NCBI GenBank assembly: GCA_035628135.1
Contig: DASPKM010000006.1
Location: 434,001 to 498,000 of the forward strand
Origin: DASPKM01 sp035628135
Lineage (GTDB): Bacteria > Bacteroidota > Bacteroidia > Chitinophagales > Chitinophagaceae
DNA length: 64,000 nt
Direction of reading: 5' to 3'
The notes under the pieces are model-generated. The model ran no database searches. It was not told the DNA's origin and saw nothing but the letters and a program-made list of their open reading frames with translations. Below are positions 17,416-25,552 of this stretch, piece by piece (within the stretch, counting starts at the first letter, position 1; each line of letters opens with the position of its first letter). The position numbers were made by a program, and so were the translations under genes.

Positions 17416-17676
17416 ATGATCAACGAACAAATCAACCTGGCATTGGCGGAACTGCTGAAGATGAATCTTGGCTACGCCGACCTAAGCGCCATATGCTCGT
17501 TCAAAAACCAGTCGAGCGACCGCTTGTTCCGTTTCGAATACTCCATCGACGATACCCTGAAGAACAAAAAGCTACGGAACCTTATCAGCACTACCATCAG
17601 CGATCATGCCATCAAGAACGAATGCGTGGTTTTTCATCAGGCAAATTCCATTCGGATAGAGAAAAAGATTATTTGA
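17416..17676 (+). CDS. Hypothetical protein (86 aa)
   Basis: A small soluble protein with no signal peptide or membrane segment. It has an amphipathic N-terminal helix (MINEQINLALAELLKMN) followed by a short alpha/beta pattern. I do not recognise a family. It starts at ATG 17416, and the M48-like protease gene follows on the same strand after a 54-base spacer, so the two may be co-transcribed. Confidence 0.6.
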   Translation: MINEQINLALAELLKMNLGYADLSAICSFKNQSSDRLFRFEYSIDDTLKNKKLRNLISTTISDHAIKNECVVFHQANSIRIEKKII

Positions 17677-17730
17677 CATTTCATTAAGCAATAAGAAGGC
17701 ACATTCAGCGTCAAATAGAAAAATATTTTG

Positions 17731-18627
17731 ATGAAGAGAATGTTCCCCGTGTTCCTGTTCTGCCTCTCTCTCTTTGTATTTACTGTCCCTGTTTCCGCTA
17801 AGCCTTCCGGCGATCCTGTTCCGTCAGCCCATGTAGCCTCCCCTGCAGAGGCAAAGGCCATCGTGCAGGAAATCCTGGACATCGTGGGCGTAAATACCTC
17901 GTTCGAAGTAAGAGCAGCCAAGATACCGAATGCCGCAGCGGCTGTTGCCCACGGCAAAAAATACATCCTATACAATCCTTCGTTTATGGCGGCCTTGTCC
18001 AAGGCAACCGGCAGTAACCGCTGGGTGCCCGTGGCAGTGCTGGCGCATGAAATAGGCCATCACCTTAGCGGCCATACCAGCACGCACACCACCAGCACCC
18101 CAGCCAATGAACTGGAAGCAGATGAGTTTTCAGGCTTTGTGCTGCGTAAAATGGGCGCGGACCTCGAAGATGCGCAGCTCGCCATCAGAACATTGTCAGG
18201 TAAAAGAGCATCGGCCACCCACCCCGCACGCAGCGATAGAATGGAGGCAATTGCCGCGGGTTGGACCAGGGCCGACCAGCAACTGGCAGGAACCGCGCAA
18301 CCGCGAAGCGGGCGCATTACCACTCCTGCCATTACGCGTAAACCGGTTGAAGCTCCGAAAGAGGTGGCATTGGACGATCAATACATTGCATACGACGTGC
18401 ATTTCACAGCCGATCCGGACAGCCGTTATTACGTTACCGTGCGCAATAACCTGATAAAGGTTGAAAACAACCGGTTGGCCATATTGGGCAAGTTGCACGT
18501 CACCACCAGCAACGATTATCCTTTGGTCTTAAAATCCGGCGATATGTTGATGCTCGTAAGCAAAAAAGGCCAGATACTGAGCCCGCAGGGCCGGGAACTG
18601 GGGCAGGTAAGTGTTCATGAAAAATAA
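17731..18627 (+). CDS. Exported M48-like zinc metalloprotease
   Basis: ATG at 17731 (a TTG just before it also fits the frame) gives a signal peptide ending near VSAKPS. The zinc site is H106-E107-I-G-H110 in VLAHEIGHHLSGH; the third ligand is probably in ELEADEFSG, about 18 residues later, with the DxxG-like spacing of M48 peptidases. Residues 170-200 contain a THPARSDR block, also typical of this family after the catalytic domain (THP is the usual signature). Residues 210-298 form a separate, probably beta-rich C-terminal domain of unknown role. It lacks the transmembrane helices of HtpX, so it is more like the exported LoiP/BepA-type members that act in envelope quality control. Confidence 0.82.
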   Translation: MKRMFPVFLFCLSLFVFTVPVSAKPSGDPVPSAHVASPAEAKAIVQEILDIVGVNTSFEVRAAKIPNAAAAVAHGKKYILYNPSFMAALSKATGSNRWVPVAVLAHEIGHHLSGHTSTHTTSTPANELEADEFSGFVLRKMGADLEDAQLAIRTLSGKRASATHPARSDRMEAIAAGWTRADQQLAGTAQPRSGRITTPAITRKPVEAPKEVALDDQYIAYDVHFTADPDSRYYVTVRNNLIKVENNRLAILGKLHVTTSNDYPLVLKSGDMLMLVSKKGQILSPQGRELGQVSVHEK

Positions 18628-18648
18628 TGCCGCTGGCATTGATTTTTC
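18625..18648 (+). terminator. Weak terminator after the M48-like gene
   Basis: AATGCC-GCT-GGCATT followed by GATTTTTC. The stem is only six pairs. Confidence 0.45.
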
Positions 18649-18672
18649 AGCAAACCGGTAAAAGCACAACCT

Positions 18673-18876
18673 ATGGCACGCAAGCAAAAAGGCCGTGACG
18701 AAAAAAGTAATCCGCAGGACAGGGATAATAAACCTACCGCGGGAGATGTGAAAGAAAAGGGTTTTGAAGACACCACCTGGGAGCAGCATACCGATCATGA
18801 TGCGGCATCTACCGAGGCTGAAAGAAAAAATACAGCCAAGACATTACCGGGCTCATCCGCTAAAGACAGAAAATAA
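18673..18876 (+). CDS. Small hydrophilic, probably disordered protein (67 aa)
   Basis: A 67-residue protein rich in K, D, E, T and Q, with almost no hydrophobic residues. It resembles by composition the small proteins at 939-1136, 22610-22843 and 22883-23251. No domain is recognised. It lies 45 bases after the M48-like gene and 190 bases before a histidine kinase. A stress-protectant role is possible by composition only. Confidence 0.6.
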   Translation: MARKQKGRDEKSNPQDRDNKPTAGDVKEKGFEDTTWEQHTDHDAASTEAERKNTAKTLPGSSAKDRK

Positions 18877-18961
18877 GCGGTTTTAATTGCCGTTTGCAGG
18901 AAAATTCATGCAATTGTCATAAAAGCATGGATGTTTGCACATTAAAATTTTTGTTTAACTG

Positions 18962-18969
18962 TATATTTG
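18962..18969 (+). promoter_or_regulatory. Bacteroidota-type -7 element (histidine kinase)
   Basis: TATATTTG, exact TAnnTTTG. A TTTG box at 18934-18937 is 24 bases upstream, slightly long. The leader to the kinase ATG would be about 90 nt. Confidence 0.6.
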
Positions 18970-19065
18970 CCACGGCCATCTTATATATTTAGTGTTGTTG
19001 TTAGTTGAACCACCCATCCTCTTCATTGATAATTAAAATTTTTAAGCAGCCCGGGCTTTAGTTGC

Positions 19066-20208
19066 ATGCTGAATACCGAACTACAGAAAGAGACGCAAAA
19101 ACAGGATGAAGAGCGTTACCGCCGTATGATCGAAGAGATCGAGGATTACGCGATCATTTTGCTGAACGCCGAAGGAATTATCCAGAATTGGAATATGGGG
19201 GCCGAAAAGATCAAGGGATATTCGGCAGACGAGGTCATTGGCAAGAGCTTCCGCATTTTTTATACTCCGCAAGACCAGGCCACCGGCCTTCCTGAAACTT
19301 TATTGGAAAAAGCCGCCACCGAAGGCAGGGCCGCGTTCGAAGGATGGCGCAAACGTAAGGACGGCTCCGTTTTCTGGGGCAACATTGTCATTACAGCGCT
19401 GCACGACAATGCCGGCCATATCATCGGGTTTACAAAAGTAACCAGGGACCTTACCGAGAAAAAGATCGCTGAAGACAAGGTTCGGGAGTATGCCGAACAA
19501 TTGGAGAAAAAGAACAAGGAACTGGAAGAATTTACTTATGTGGCTTCACACGACCTGAAAGAGCCACTGCGCAAGATCATTACGTTTGGAGACCTGTTGA
19601 ACGTTAATTGTAAATCATCCGGCGACTCAAAGGCCATTGATTACATAGCGCGCATGCAGGATGCAGCCAACCGCATGATGAGCCTGATTGACGACCTGCT
19701 GCAGCTATCACAAGTAGGCAGCAACGCGCAGGCATTTACCTTGACCGATCTGAATGAAATAGTGGACCGCGTGACACAGGACCTTGAACCTTCCATTGTT
19801 GAAAAAAACGCGAAAATTATCGTTGATAAATTGCCTTCCATGTTTGCAAAGCCATTGCAGATGCAGCAATTGTTTCAAAACCTTATCGCCAATGCGCTGA
19901 AGTTTAACGACAAGGATGTGCCGGTTATTCATATTACTACAGCCTCGCTGCCCGAAGGTGATTACGCCGGTGAATACCTCAGGATATTGGTAAAAGACAA
20001 CGGCATCGGGTTTGATGCGGAGGATGCCGTGCGCATCTTCGATGCTTTTCACCGCCTGCATGGCCGTTCCGCTTATTCGGGAAGCGGTATTGGCCTGGCG
20101 ATATGTAAAAAAATCGTAGAGCTGCACAATGGCACCATCGAAGCCACGGGAGAAAAAGGCGTGGGCGCCACCTTCACCATCGATTTACCTGCACAACCGC
20201 CGCAATAA
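19066..20208 (+). CDS. PAS-domain sensor histidine kinase (soluble)
   Basis: A 380-residue protein without membrane segments. A PAS domain spans about 17-130 (YAIILLNAEGIIQNWNMGAE, then RKDGSVFWGN and GFTKVTRDLTE). A coiled coil at 132-155 leads to the HisKA phosphoacceptor His162 in VASHDLKEPLRK. The ATPase domain shows the N box (NLIANALKF), G1 (DNGIGFD) and G2 (GSGIGLAICKK) boxes and ends GATFTIDLP. It should autophosphorylate in response to an internal cue sensed by PAS; the cue is unknown and no receiver gene is adjacent. The amine oxidase gene starts 12 bases after the stop, so they are probably co-transcribed. Confidence 0.92.
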   Translation: MLNTELQKETQKQDEERYRRMIEEIEDYAIILLNAEGIIQNWNMGAEKIKGYSADEVIGKSFRIFYTPQDQATGLPETLLEKAATEGRAAFEGWRKRKDGSVFWGNIVITALHDNAGHIIGFTKVTRDLTEKKIAEDKVREYAEQLEKKNKELEEFTYVASHDLKEPLRKIITFGDLLNVNCKSSGDSKAIDYIARMQDAANRMMSLIDDLLQLSQVGSNAQAFTLTDLNEIVDRVTQDLEPSIVEKNAKIIVDKLPSMFAKPLQMQQLFQNLIANALKFNDKDVPVIHITTASLPEGDYAGEYLRILVKDNGIGFDAEDAVRIFDAFHRLHGRSAYSGSGIGLAICKKIVELHNGTIEATGEKGVGATFTIDLPAQPPQ

Positions 20209-20219
20209 GTTTACATAGC

Positions 20220-21527
20220 ATGGCTACAACAGATATTCTGATAATAGGCGCAGGCGCCGCGGGATTGATGGCTGCGCGGGAACTGGGCAAGGCCGGTAAA
20301 AAAGTTATCGTGCTGGAGGCGAGAGACCGCACAGGCGGACGCATTCATACTTTACAGGACCCCGCATTTGATTTGCCGGTAGAATTGGGCGCCGAATTTA
20401 TTCACGGCGACCTGCAACTCACCTTGCAACTACTAAAGGAGGCCGGCATCGAATATTATCCCATCGAAGGAGAATTATGGAGATCTAAAAACGGCACGCT
20501 GGAAAAGCAGGAAGATTTTTTGGTAGATGAAAAAGAACTATTGAAAAAACTAAAGGCCCTGGAGCATGATATGAGCGTGCGCGATTTCCTTAACACCTAT
20601 TTTACTGGTGAACAGTACGAAGACCTCCGCAAATCGGTCATCAGCTTTGTGGAAGGTTATGATGCGGCAGATGCGAGCTATGCCAGTTGCTTTTCGTTGT
20701 TGCAGGAAATGTTGGGCGAAACCAGTCCCGAACAATTCAGGGTGAAAGGCGGGTACGTAAAATTGGTGGATTACCTGGAAAATGAATGCAAAAAGGCAGG
20801 ATGCCTCATCGAGTTATCATCCGTAGTTTCCGCTATACGATGGGCGTCCGGCAATGTAACGGTAACAACCAGGGACAAACGAACATTTTCCGCGTCAAAG
20901 GCAATTGTTACGCTGCCGCTAAGTGTGTTGCAATGCGGTCCCGATGAGCCGGCTTATGTAACCATCAGCCCCTTGCCACAGGAAACGTACCATGCCATTC
21001 GCATCTTAGGCATAACAGGTGTAATAAAGATCATCCTGCAATTCGATCGTTCGTTCTGGAAAAAGCAGGCAGCCATTAAAACGGGCAGGCTGAACGTAAG
21101 CATCGGGTTCGTTTTTTCAGAAACCGCTGTGCCTACCTGGTGGACGCAATTGCCCGAAGACAATCGCATGATCAGCGGATGGCTGGCAGGTCCTCCGGCG
21201 TTGTTATCGAAGCAATTGCCCGAAAAAGAGATCCTTCAGCAAGCCCTTGAATCGCTTTCGCAAATATTTTCGGTTGATACCGTTGACCTGCGCAGTTGGT
21301 TACGCCATTATCATGTTGTCAATTGGACCGCGGATAATTTTACATTGGGAGCGTATGGATACGAAAAAGTGGAATCCATAAATGCCAAGCGCATCATAAA
21401 TACGCCGCTGGAAAATACTTTATTCTTTGCGGGCGAGGCCTTTCATGAAGGGCCTGAGCATGGAACCGTGGAAGGCGCATTGCGCAGCGCCCAACTCATT
21501 GCATCGAAAATTCTTCATCCCGCCTAA
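20220..21527 (+). CDS. Flavin-containing amine oxidase
   Basis: A 435-residue FAD enzyme. It opens with ILIIGAGAAGLMAARELGKAGKKVIVLEARDR (split here: dinucleotide-binding turn, acidic strand end, then TGGRIHT), the signature of monoamine/polyamine oxidases and related desaturases. The C-terminus has LFFAGEAFHEGPEHGTVEGALRSA, the second FAD-contact motif. It would oxidise an amine or a related substrate with oxygen, giving aldehyde and hydrogen peroxide; the substrate is not evident. There is no signal peptide. It follows the histidine kinase with almost no spacer. Confidence 0.88.
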   Translation: MATTDILIIGAGAAGLMAARELGKAGKKVIVLEARDRTGGRIHTLQDPAFDLPVELGAEFIHGDLQLTLQLLKEAGIEYYPIEGELWRSKNGTLEKQEDFLVDEKELLKKLKALEHDMSVRDFLNTYFTGEQYEDLRKSVISFVEGYDAADASYASCFSLLQEMLGETSPEQFRVKGGYVKLVDYLENECKKAGCLIELSSVVSAIRWASGNVTVTTRDKRTFSASKAIVTLPLSVLQCGPDEPAYVTISPLPQETYHAIRILGITGVIKIILQFDRSFWKKQAAIKTGRLNVSIGFVFSETAVPTWWTQLPEDNRMISGWLAGPPALLSKQLPEKEILQQALESLSQIFSVDTVDLRSWLRHYHVVNWTADNFTLGAYGYEKVESINAKRIINTPLENTLFFAGEAFHEGPEHGTVEGALRSAQLIASKILHPA

Positions 21528-21529
21528 AA

Positions 21530-21558
21530 AACAAGCTCCCCGCCATAGCGGGGAGTTG
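21530..21558 (-). terminator. Terminator of the M57-like protease gene
   Basis: CTCCCCGC (21536-21543), loop CATA, GCGGGGAG (21548-21555). On the minus strand it is followed by CTTGTTTTTT, so it serves the minus-strand gene; it also sits just after the plus-strand oxidase stop. Confidence 0.8.
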
Positions 21559-21593
21559 TGATGTAGTGTTTCCCAAATTGGTTTGTTAGTAGA

Positions 21594-22400
21594 TTAATAC
21601 AGGTAGTTCAACGCTACGCGATCGTATGAAGTGAAGGGGCGGTTTTGACCCGATCCTATACAAGCGAGCATCCATGAACCAGAGCTCGGTCCGGTTGGAG
21701 TGCCAGGGATATGAACTGCGCCTACTGTAGAAGCGCCTTCATTAACGGCAGTACCACCGCAACTATAAGAGCGGTTCATGTAGTCTGTGTGACGGAAACC
21801 AATGCAATGGCCGATTTCGTGAGCCAGGATGGTTGCAAGATAATTGGTACCAGGAGCGCTGCCCAGGTAAGCAGAATTGACCCTTACGCTGCTGTAAGGA
21901 TTTCCGCCGGAGGGAAATCCTGCAGAGGCGAGGTAACCTGCTCCGGATGGTGCAGGGCTGATTACAATATTACCACCTGATGTAACGCGGGAAAACCTTA
22001 CGCGAAGGTTTTCTGCATTGTAACGGCGGATTGCCTCATCGGTGGCTGTAATATAGGCTGTGGGAAGACTGGAAACACGTACAGTAATAGTGCGCGGCAA
22101 TGAGCCTACTAAATTGTAAGTGCGATAGTGTTCTTCCCCACCTATGCGCAAAAATTGCATTTCAGGCTTGCGGTCCAACTCTTCTGCTGTAATAACGATG
22201 TCACCTTCCACCAGGTAGCCTTCTTCAATTTTCTGAACGTTCTTATTGCTGAAACCAAGGTTGTAGATCTTGGCCAATACTTCTTCAGAAACTGCTTCAG
22301 GCTTGTCGGGCGTTTTAGAATCTTTCTTACAGGAAGCAACTGAAAACGCGAAGATTGCCATCAATGCGATAGCAACGGGATGTTTGAGAAATTTTCTCAT
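21594..22400 (-). CDS. M57-type zinc metalloprotease lipoprotein
   Basis: Lipoprotein signal with Cys24 in FSVASCKKD, so the protein should be anchored in the envelope. The zinc site is H194-E195-I-G-H198 with H204 in LAHEIGHCIGFRHTD, the extended HExxHxxGxxH metzincin-like motif of peptidase family M57 (dual-action HEIGH type). An N-terminal region (30-100) containing EEGYLVEGDIVIT is typical of this family in Bacteroidota. The protein ends LACIGSGQNRPFTSYDRVALNYLY, also typical. Length 268 is normal. It is transcribed alone, with its own terminator. Confidence 0.9.
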   Translation of the reverse strand: MRKFLKHPVAIALMAIFAFSVASCKKDSKTPDKPEAVSEEVLAKIYNLGFSNKNVQKIEEGYLVEGDIVITAEELDRKPEMQFLRIGGEEHYRTYNLVGSLPRTITVRVSSLPTAYITATDEAIRRYNAENLRVRFSRVTSGGNIVISPAPSGAGYLASAGFPSGGNPYSSVRVNSAYLGSAPGTNYLATILAHEIGHCIGFRHTDYMNRSYSCGGTAVNEGASTVGAVHIPGTPTGPSSGSWMLACIGSGQNRPFTSYDRVALNYLY

Positions 22401-22609
22401 AAGAATCTAGTTTAATAGGTGATGTGTGTCCGGGATACTACATCAACTTTAAATTAATTGTTACTGCTGTATTAAAAAATGTTTTTATGGCAACCTCGTT
22501 GCACTTAATTCTTGTAGAGCACATTCCTCACTTCGCTAAACCGGCTCTTCCGTAACACGGGCATCATTTTTTTAATAGAGTAAGTGTAACTATTTAAAAT
22601 TAATGTGTC

Positions 22610-22843
22610 ATGGATACATCAAGCTTGCCGCCAAACCAGGACCAAAAGAAGTACCGGCAGGATGAAGAGACAGCCGGCAATGAAGCCCCTGATAAAAAAC
22701 GCAGGCAGCCTGCCGGCCAGTCTAACAAGGGTTATTCAGAAGATCAGCCAGGCCATCCCGTTAGGACCACAGGTTCTATGCGGCCCGACCAGGAAAGCGA
22801 TCTGTCGAGCAGGGAAACAGGTCCGGGTTGCGAAAATGGTTAA
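22610..22843 (+). CDS. Small hydrophilic, probably disordered protein (77 aa)
   Basis: The frame from ATG 22610 encodes 77 residues rich in Q, D, E, K, P and G. I prefer it to the overlapping frame at 22605 because it shares composition with neighbouring hydrophilic genes and has no stretch of hydrophobic residues. It lies 39 bases upstream of another hydrophilic gene on the same strand, probably one operon. Family and function are unknown. Confidence 0.5.
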   Translation: MDTSSLPPNQDQKKYRQDEETAGNEAPDKKRRQPAGQSNKGYSEDQPGHPVRTTGSMRPDQESDLSSRETGPGCENG

Positions 22844-22882
22844 AGCATCACCCTTTATTTATTCATTATAAAAATTCAGATC

Positions 22883-23251
22883 ATGGAAGAAAATAAAAAT
22901 CAGAATACCGGTTCAGGCCAACAAGGCAACCAGAACTGGGACGACAAGAACGATCAACGTTCCGGCGCATCGAGACAGCCCAATCCTGAAAGATTGGACA
23001 CTGAAGAAACCCAATCGGGCCAGGAAGGCAACCAGAATTGGGACGATCAAAATGACAAGGGTTCAGGCACTACGCACAAACCCAATCCCGAGCGTTATGA
23101 AGGCAGCGCTTTCAACGAAAGCCAGCCAACTTCTGGTTATGGAAGCAGCCAGCGCGGCGACGAAAAGAACGTCGGGCCGTTGGATGCCGACCTGAACGAT
23201 AAGACAAGTGAAAAAAGATCCGGCAATCAGACAGGGCCAGGATTAGGATAG
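22883..23251 (+). CDS. Repetitive hydrophilic protein (122 aa)
   Basis: A 122-residue disordered-looking protein with two tandem copies of a repeat of about 32 residues. Copy 1 begins QQGNQNWDDKND and ends PNPERLD; copy 2 begins QEGNQNWDDQND and ends PNPERYE. Between these anchors both have a short G/S-rich and basic spacer. No Cys or membrane segment is present. The pattern is like repeat-bearing hydrophilins, but no named family was recognised. It follows the 77-aa gene; a dispersed inverted repeat begins about 20 bases after its stop. Confidence 0.6.
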   Translation: MEENKNQNTGSGQQGNQNWDDKNDQRSGASRQPNPERLDTEETQSGQEGNQNWDDQNDKGSGTTHKPNPERYEGSAFNESQPTSGYGSSQRGDEKNVGPLDADLNDKTSEKRSGNQTGPGLG

Positions 23252-23273
23252 AACGATAAGGTCGTTGGTTAAA

Positions 23274-23350
23274 TTGGTCATTGGGTCATTGGGTCATTGA
23301 GTAATCAATGCTTTCCAATGATCTAATGACTTAATGGCCTAATGACTTTA
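23274..23350. repeat. 8-bp-period inverted repeat, copy 1
   Basis: The left arm has three tandem GGTCATTG units and a fourth diverged one. The right arm carries the inverse (CCAATGA, TAATGAC, TTAATGG, CTAATGAC). The last unit contains the stop codon of the minus-strand serine hydrolase gene. Related copies lie at 27482, 38988 and 59055. Confidence 0.75.
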
Positions 23351-24697
23351 CTTAATTTTCTTCGCGGGTTGAGAGCCTCCTCCCTGCTGTAAAATAAACT
23401 GCTCCACTTTACCGTCCGCTCCTCTTATGAACTTCAGTTGTGCATCCACGAATTTTACAAAGAAGAAGTCTTCACGTTCGGCAAACAAGTCGAATTTACC
23501 CTGACCGGTAGGTTGCCCTTTCAACTGTCCATCCTCCAGCGTAATTACGATTTTGAAAGTGCTGCTCAGTTCATATTCCCCGATATATTGCCGCAATATT
23601 GACTCAGGTAATTTTATTGCCTTTCTTTCTACAGGTATCGCGTACGGCTTGCCATATATTATGGAGAAAAGGTTTCTGGTAATGGTACCCAACTCATCGG
23701 GCTTATTGGAGAGTAGAATGATACACACGCTGTCGGCAGGCGCACGCCACATATCTGAAGTAAAACCAAATATGCCGCCGTTGTGCATGATCACGCGTTT
23801 GTTCTCTATGCTGTCGATCACCCAGCCGTAGCCATACTTATTACGGAAGGGGGTAAATGCTTTTTGCAGCGACGATTTCCGGAGCAGTTTTTCCGTGAAC
23901 AACGATTGATGCCATTTATACAGGTCTGCGGCAGTGGAATAAATAGAACCGGCTGCATAAGAAACCGATGAGTCCACGATCGGGGCAGGCATGGTATCGT
24001 TGCTAAGCACGAAATATCCTGTTGATTTTCCATGGCTCCTCAACGCTTTAAAATCGAAGCCGCTGTTGCGCATTTGCAAAGGGCGGAAGATCAGTTCGCG
24101 CACCATTTGCTCGTAAGGTTTGCCGGAAACTTTTTCGATGATATATCCCAGCAATATATAGCCTGAATTACTGTAACGGTATTGCGAACCGGGCTCGAAG
24201 TCGAGCGGCTTGTCTTTAAACACGGCTATCAGTTTTTCCGCGGCAATAGGGTTTACCGCTTCAGTGGCCATAAAGGCATTGTCGTTGGTATAATTGAAGA
24301 TGCCGGACGTATGCGTAAGCAAATGCCGGATGGTGATCTTATCGCCATTGGGATAGCCAGGAATGTATTTACTCAGGTTATCCTGCACACTCAATTTGCC
24401 CTGTTCTTCCAGGTACAGGATAATAACGGACGTAAATTGCTTGGTAACTGACCCTATTTGGAAAATGGAGTTTTCATCGTGCATTACGCGCCGCTGCGCG
24501 TCGCGCCAGCCATATCCTTTGTGCAATAAAATTTCCCCGTCCTTTGCCACCAATGCCACGCCGTTAAACTTATTAAGCCGTGCAGTTACGGAAAGGAATT
24601 CATCCAGCTTATCAGTTACTGGCTGGGTCGGGGGCTGTGCCTGGCCGATAATTGCCAGCCCCGCAATCAAAATCACAGAAAACAATCTCTTCAACAT
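23348..24697 (-). CDS. Exported beta-lactamase-fold serine hydrolase
   Basis: A signal peptide ending near GQAQ precedes a class C beta-lactamase fold. SxxK is S83-V-T-K86 in IGSVTKQFTS, the tyrosine motif is YSN in YRYSNSGY, and the HNGG near residue 305 is the third motif. The last 100 residues form a small beta domain (IGEYELSSTFKIVITLEDG) common in these esterase/peptidase-like proteins. It is the last gene of a probable three-gene minus-strand operon after parE and a DUF1835 gene (9-base spacer). The stop codon lies in a dispersed repeat unit. Confidence 0.88.
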   Translation of the reverse strand: MLKRLFSVILIAGLAIIGQAQPPTQPVTDKLDEFLSVTARLNKFNGVALVAKDGEILLHKGYGWRDAQRRVMHDENSIFQIGSVTKQFTSVIILYLEEQGKLSVQDNLSKYIPGYPNGDKITIRHLLTHTSGIFNYTNDNAFMATEAVNPIAAEKLIAVFKDKPLDFEPGSQYRYSNSGYILLGYIIEKVSGKPYEQMVRELIFRPLQMRNSGFDFKALRSHGKSTGYFVLSNDTMPAPIVDSSVSYAAGSIYSTAADLYKWHQSLFTEKLLRKSSLQKAFTPFRNKYGYGWVIDSIENKRVIMHNGGIFGFTSDMWRAPADSVCIILLSNKPDELGTITRNLFSIIYGKPYAIPVERKAIKLPESILRQYIGEYELSSTFKIVITLEDGQLKGQPTGQGKFDLFAEREDFFFVKFVDAQLKFIRGADGKVEQFILQQGGGSQPAKKIK

Positions 24698-24706
24698 ACA
24701 ATTTAA

Positions 24707-25537
24707 TTATAAGGCCGACTCGGGCTGAGCCGCTTTTGCTTTTACTTCAAAATCTCTCATGTTCTTCACTTCACCGTTCACGTCGTACTCGCCGTTGGCC
24801 AGCATGAGCTTCAATCGCCACAGCAGGTATGCGTCGCCGGTAGTGTGTTTGTTTTTATGCAGGAAGTTATGGATGATGCGGCTTGCTTTTTGCCACTCGG
24901 GTGTAATGTATTTTCTAAGGTCGGCATCGTAGAAATCATAATCGTGCTGCACCAGCTTTTTACCCCCTTCCAGGATGCGCACGCCTTTGTTTTCGTTCGA
25001 CAGGCGCGTCCATTCATCCGGGTCTACCTCGAATTCACTGGGGGTAATGGGCCTTGCCAGCTTTCTCGCTTTCAGGAATTCTTTTGGTGGTATGGAAGAC
25101 AACCATTCGGGATAGAACAGCTGGCCTTTTTCGTTGATGAAAGGCAGGTTGTTGAGATAAAGAATGTGAACCCTTCCCTGGAATTCCTTCATGAAATGCA
25201 ATAGCCAGTAATACCCGCTCACGTCGTGCTTGTTTTGCGCGGCCCAGATCCATATCATTTCACCGGAATCTCTGCGCAGTGTGCCAACCAGGTTCGCCAC
25301 GGTCCTGTAGTCATCTATTTCATCGTTGTCGGCAAGCCCGGCATAATCGCCGCCTGCCAGTATTTGTTTCCACCATTCGCGGCGGGCTGCAATGCCTTCG
25401 CCAATATAAAGGTTTTGTATAGGGCCTACCGCATAATCGTCCCTGATCTGCACTACTTCGCCCTGCATGCTTTCGTCCAGCGCAATGGCCTGTTGTAACA
25501 CTTCTACATCGGCTTCGTTAAAAACTACGTGGATCAT
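24707..25537 (-). CDS. DUF1835 domain protein
   Basis: A 276-residue cytoplasmic protein. The opening MIHVVFNEADVEVLQQA, DDYAVGPI near residue 34, the RREWW block near 52 and the IWIWAAQNKHDVSGYYWLL block near 95 match the DUF1835 family, usually paired with a C-terminal DUF3658-like region (here about 160-265). No catalytic residues are known to me. It lies between parE (15-base spacer) and the serine hydrolase (9-base spacer) on the same strand, implying an operon led by parE. Confidence 0.8.
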   Translation of the reverse strand: MIHVVFNEADVEVLQQAIALDESMQGEVVQIRDDYAVGPIQNLYIGEGIAARREWWKQILAGGDYAGLADNDEIDDYRTVANLVGTLRRDSGEMIWIWAAQNKHDVSGYYWLLHFMKEFQGRVHILYLNNLPFINEKGQLFYPEWLSSIPPKEFLKARKLARPITPSEFEVDPDEWTRLSNENKGVRILEGGKKLVQHDYDFYDADLRKYITPEWQKASRIIHNFLHKNKHTTGDAYLLWRLKLMLANGEYDVNGEVKNMRDFEVKAKAAQPESAL

Positions 25538-25552
25538 AAAAAAGTAAAAAGT

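Noticed and set aside
22605..22871. Alternative frame over the 77-aa hydrophilic gene
   Set aside because: GTG start and a basic, Trp-poor sequence unlike its neighbours; the ATG 22610 frame matches other hydrophilic genes.
23274..23350. Possible CRISPR array
   Set aside because: Units repeat every 8 bases without spacers and are then inverted; not an array.
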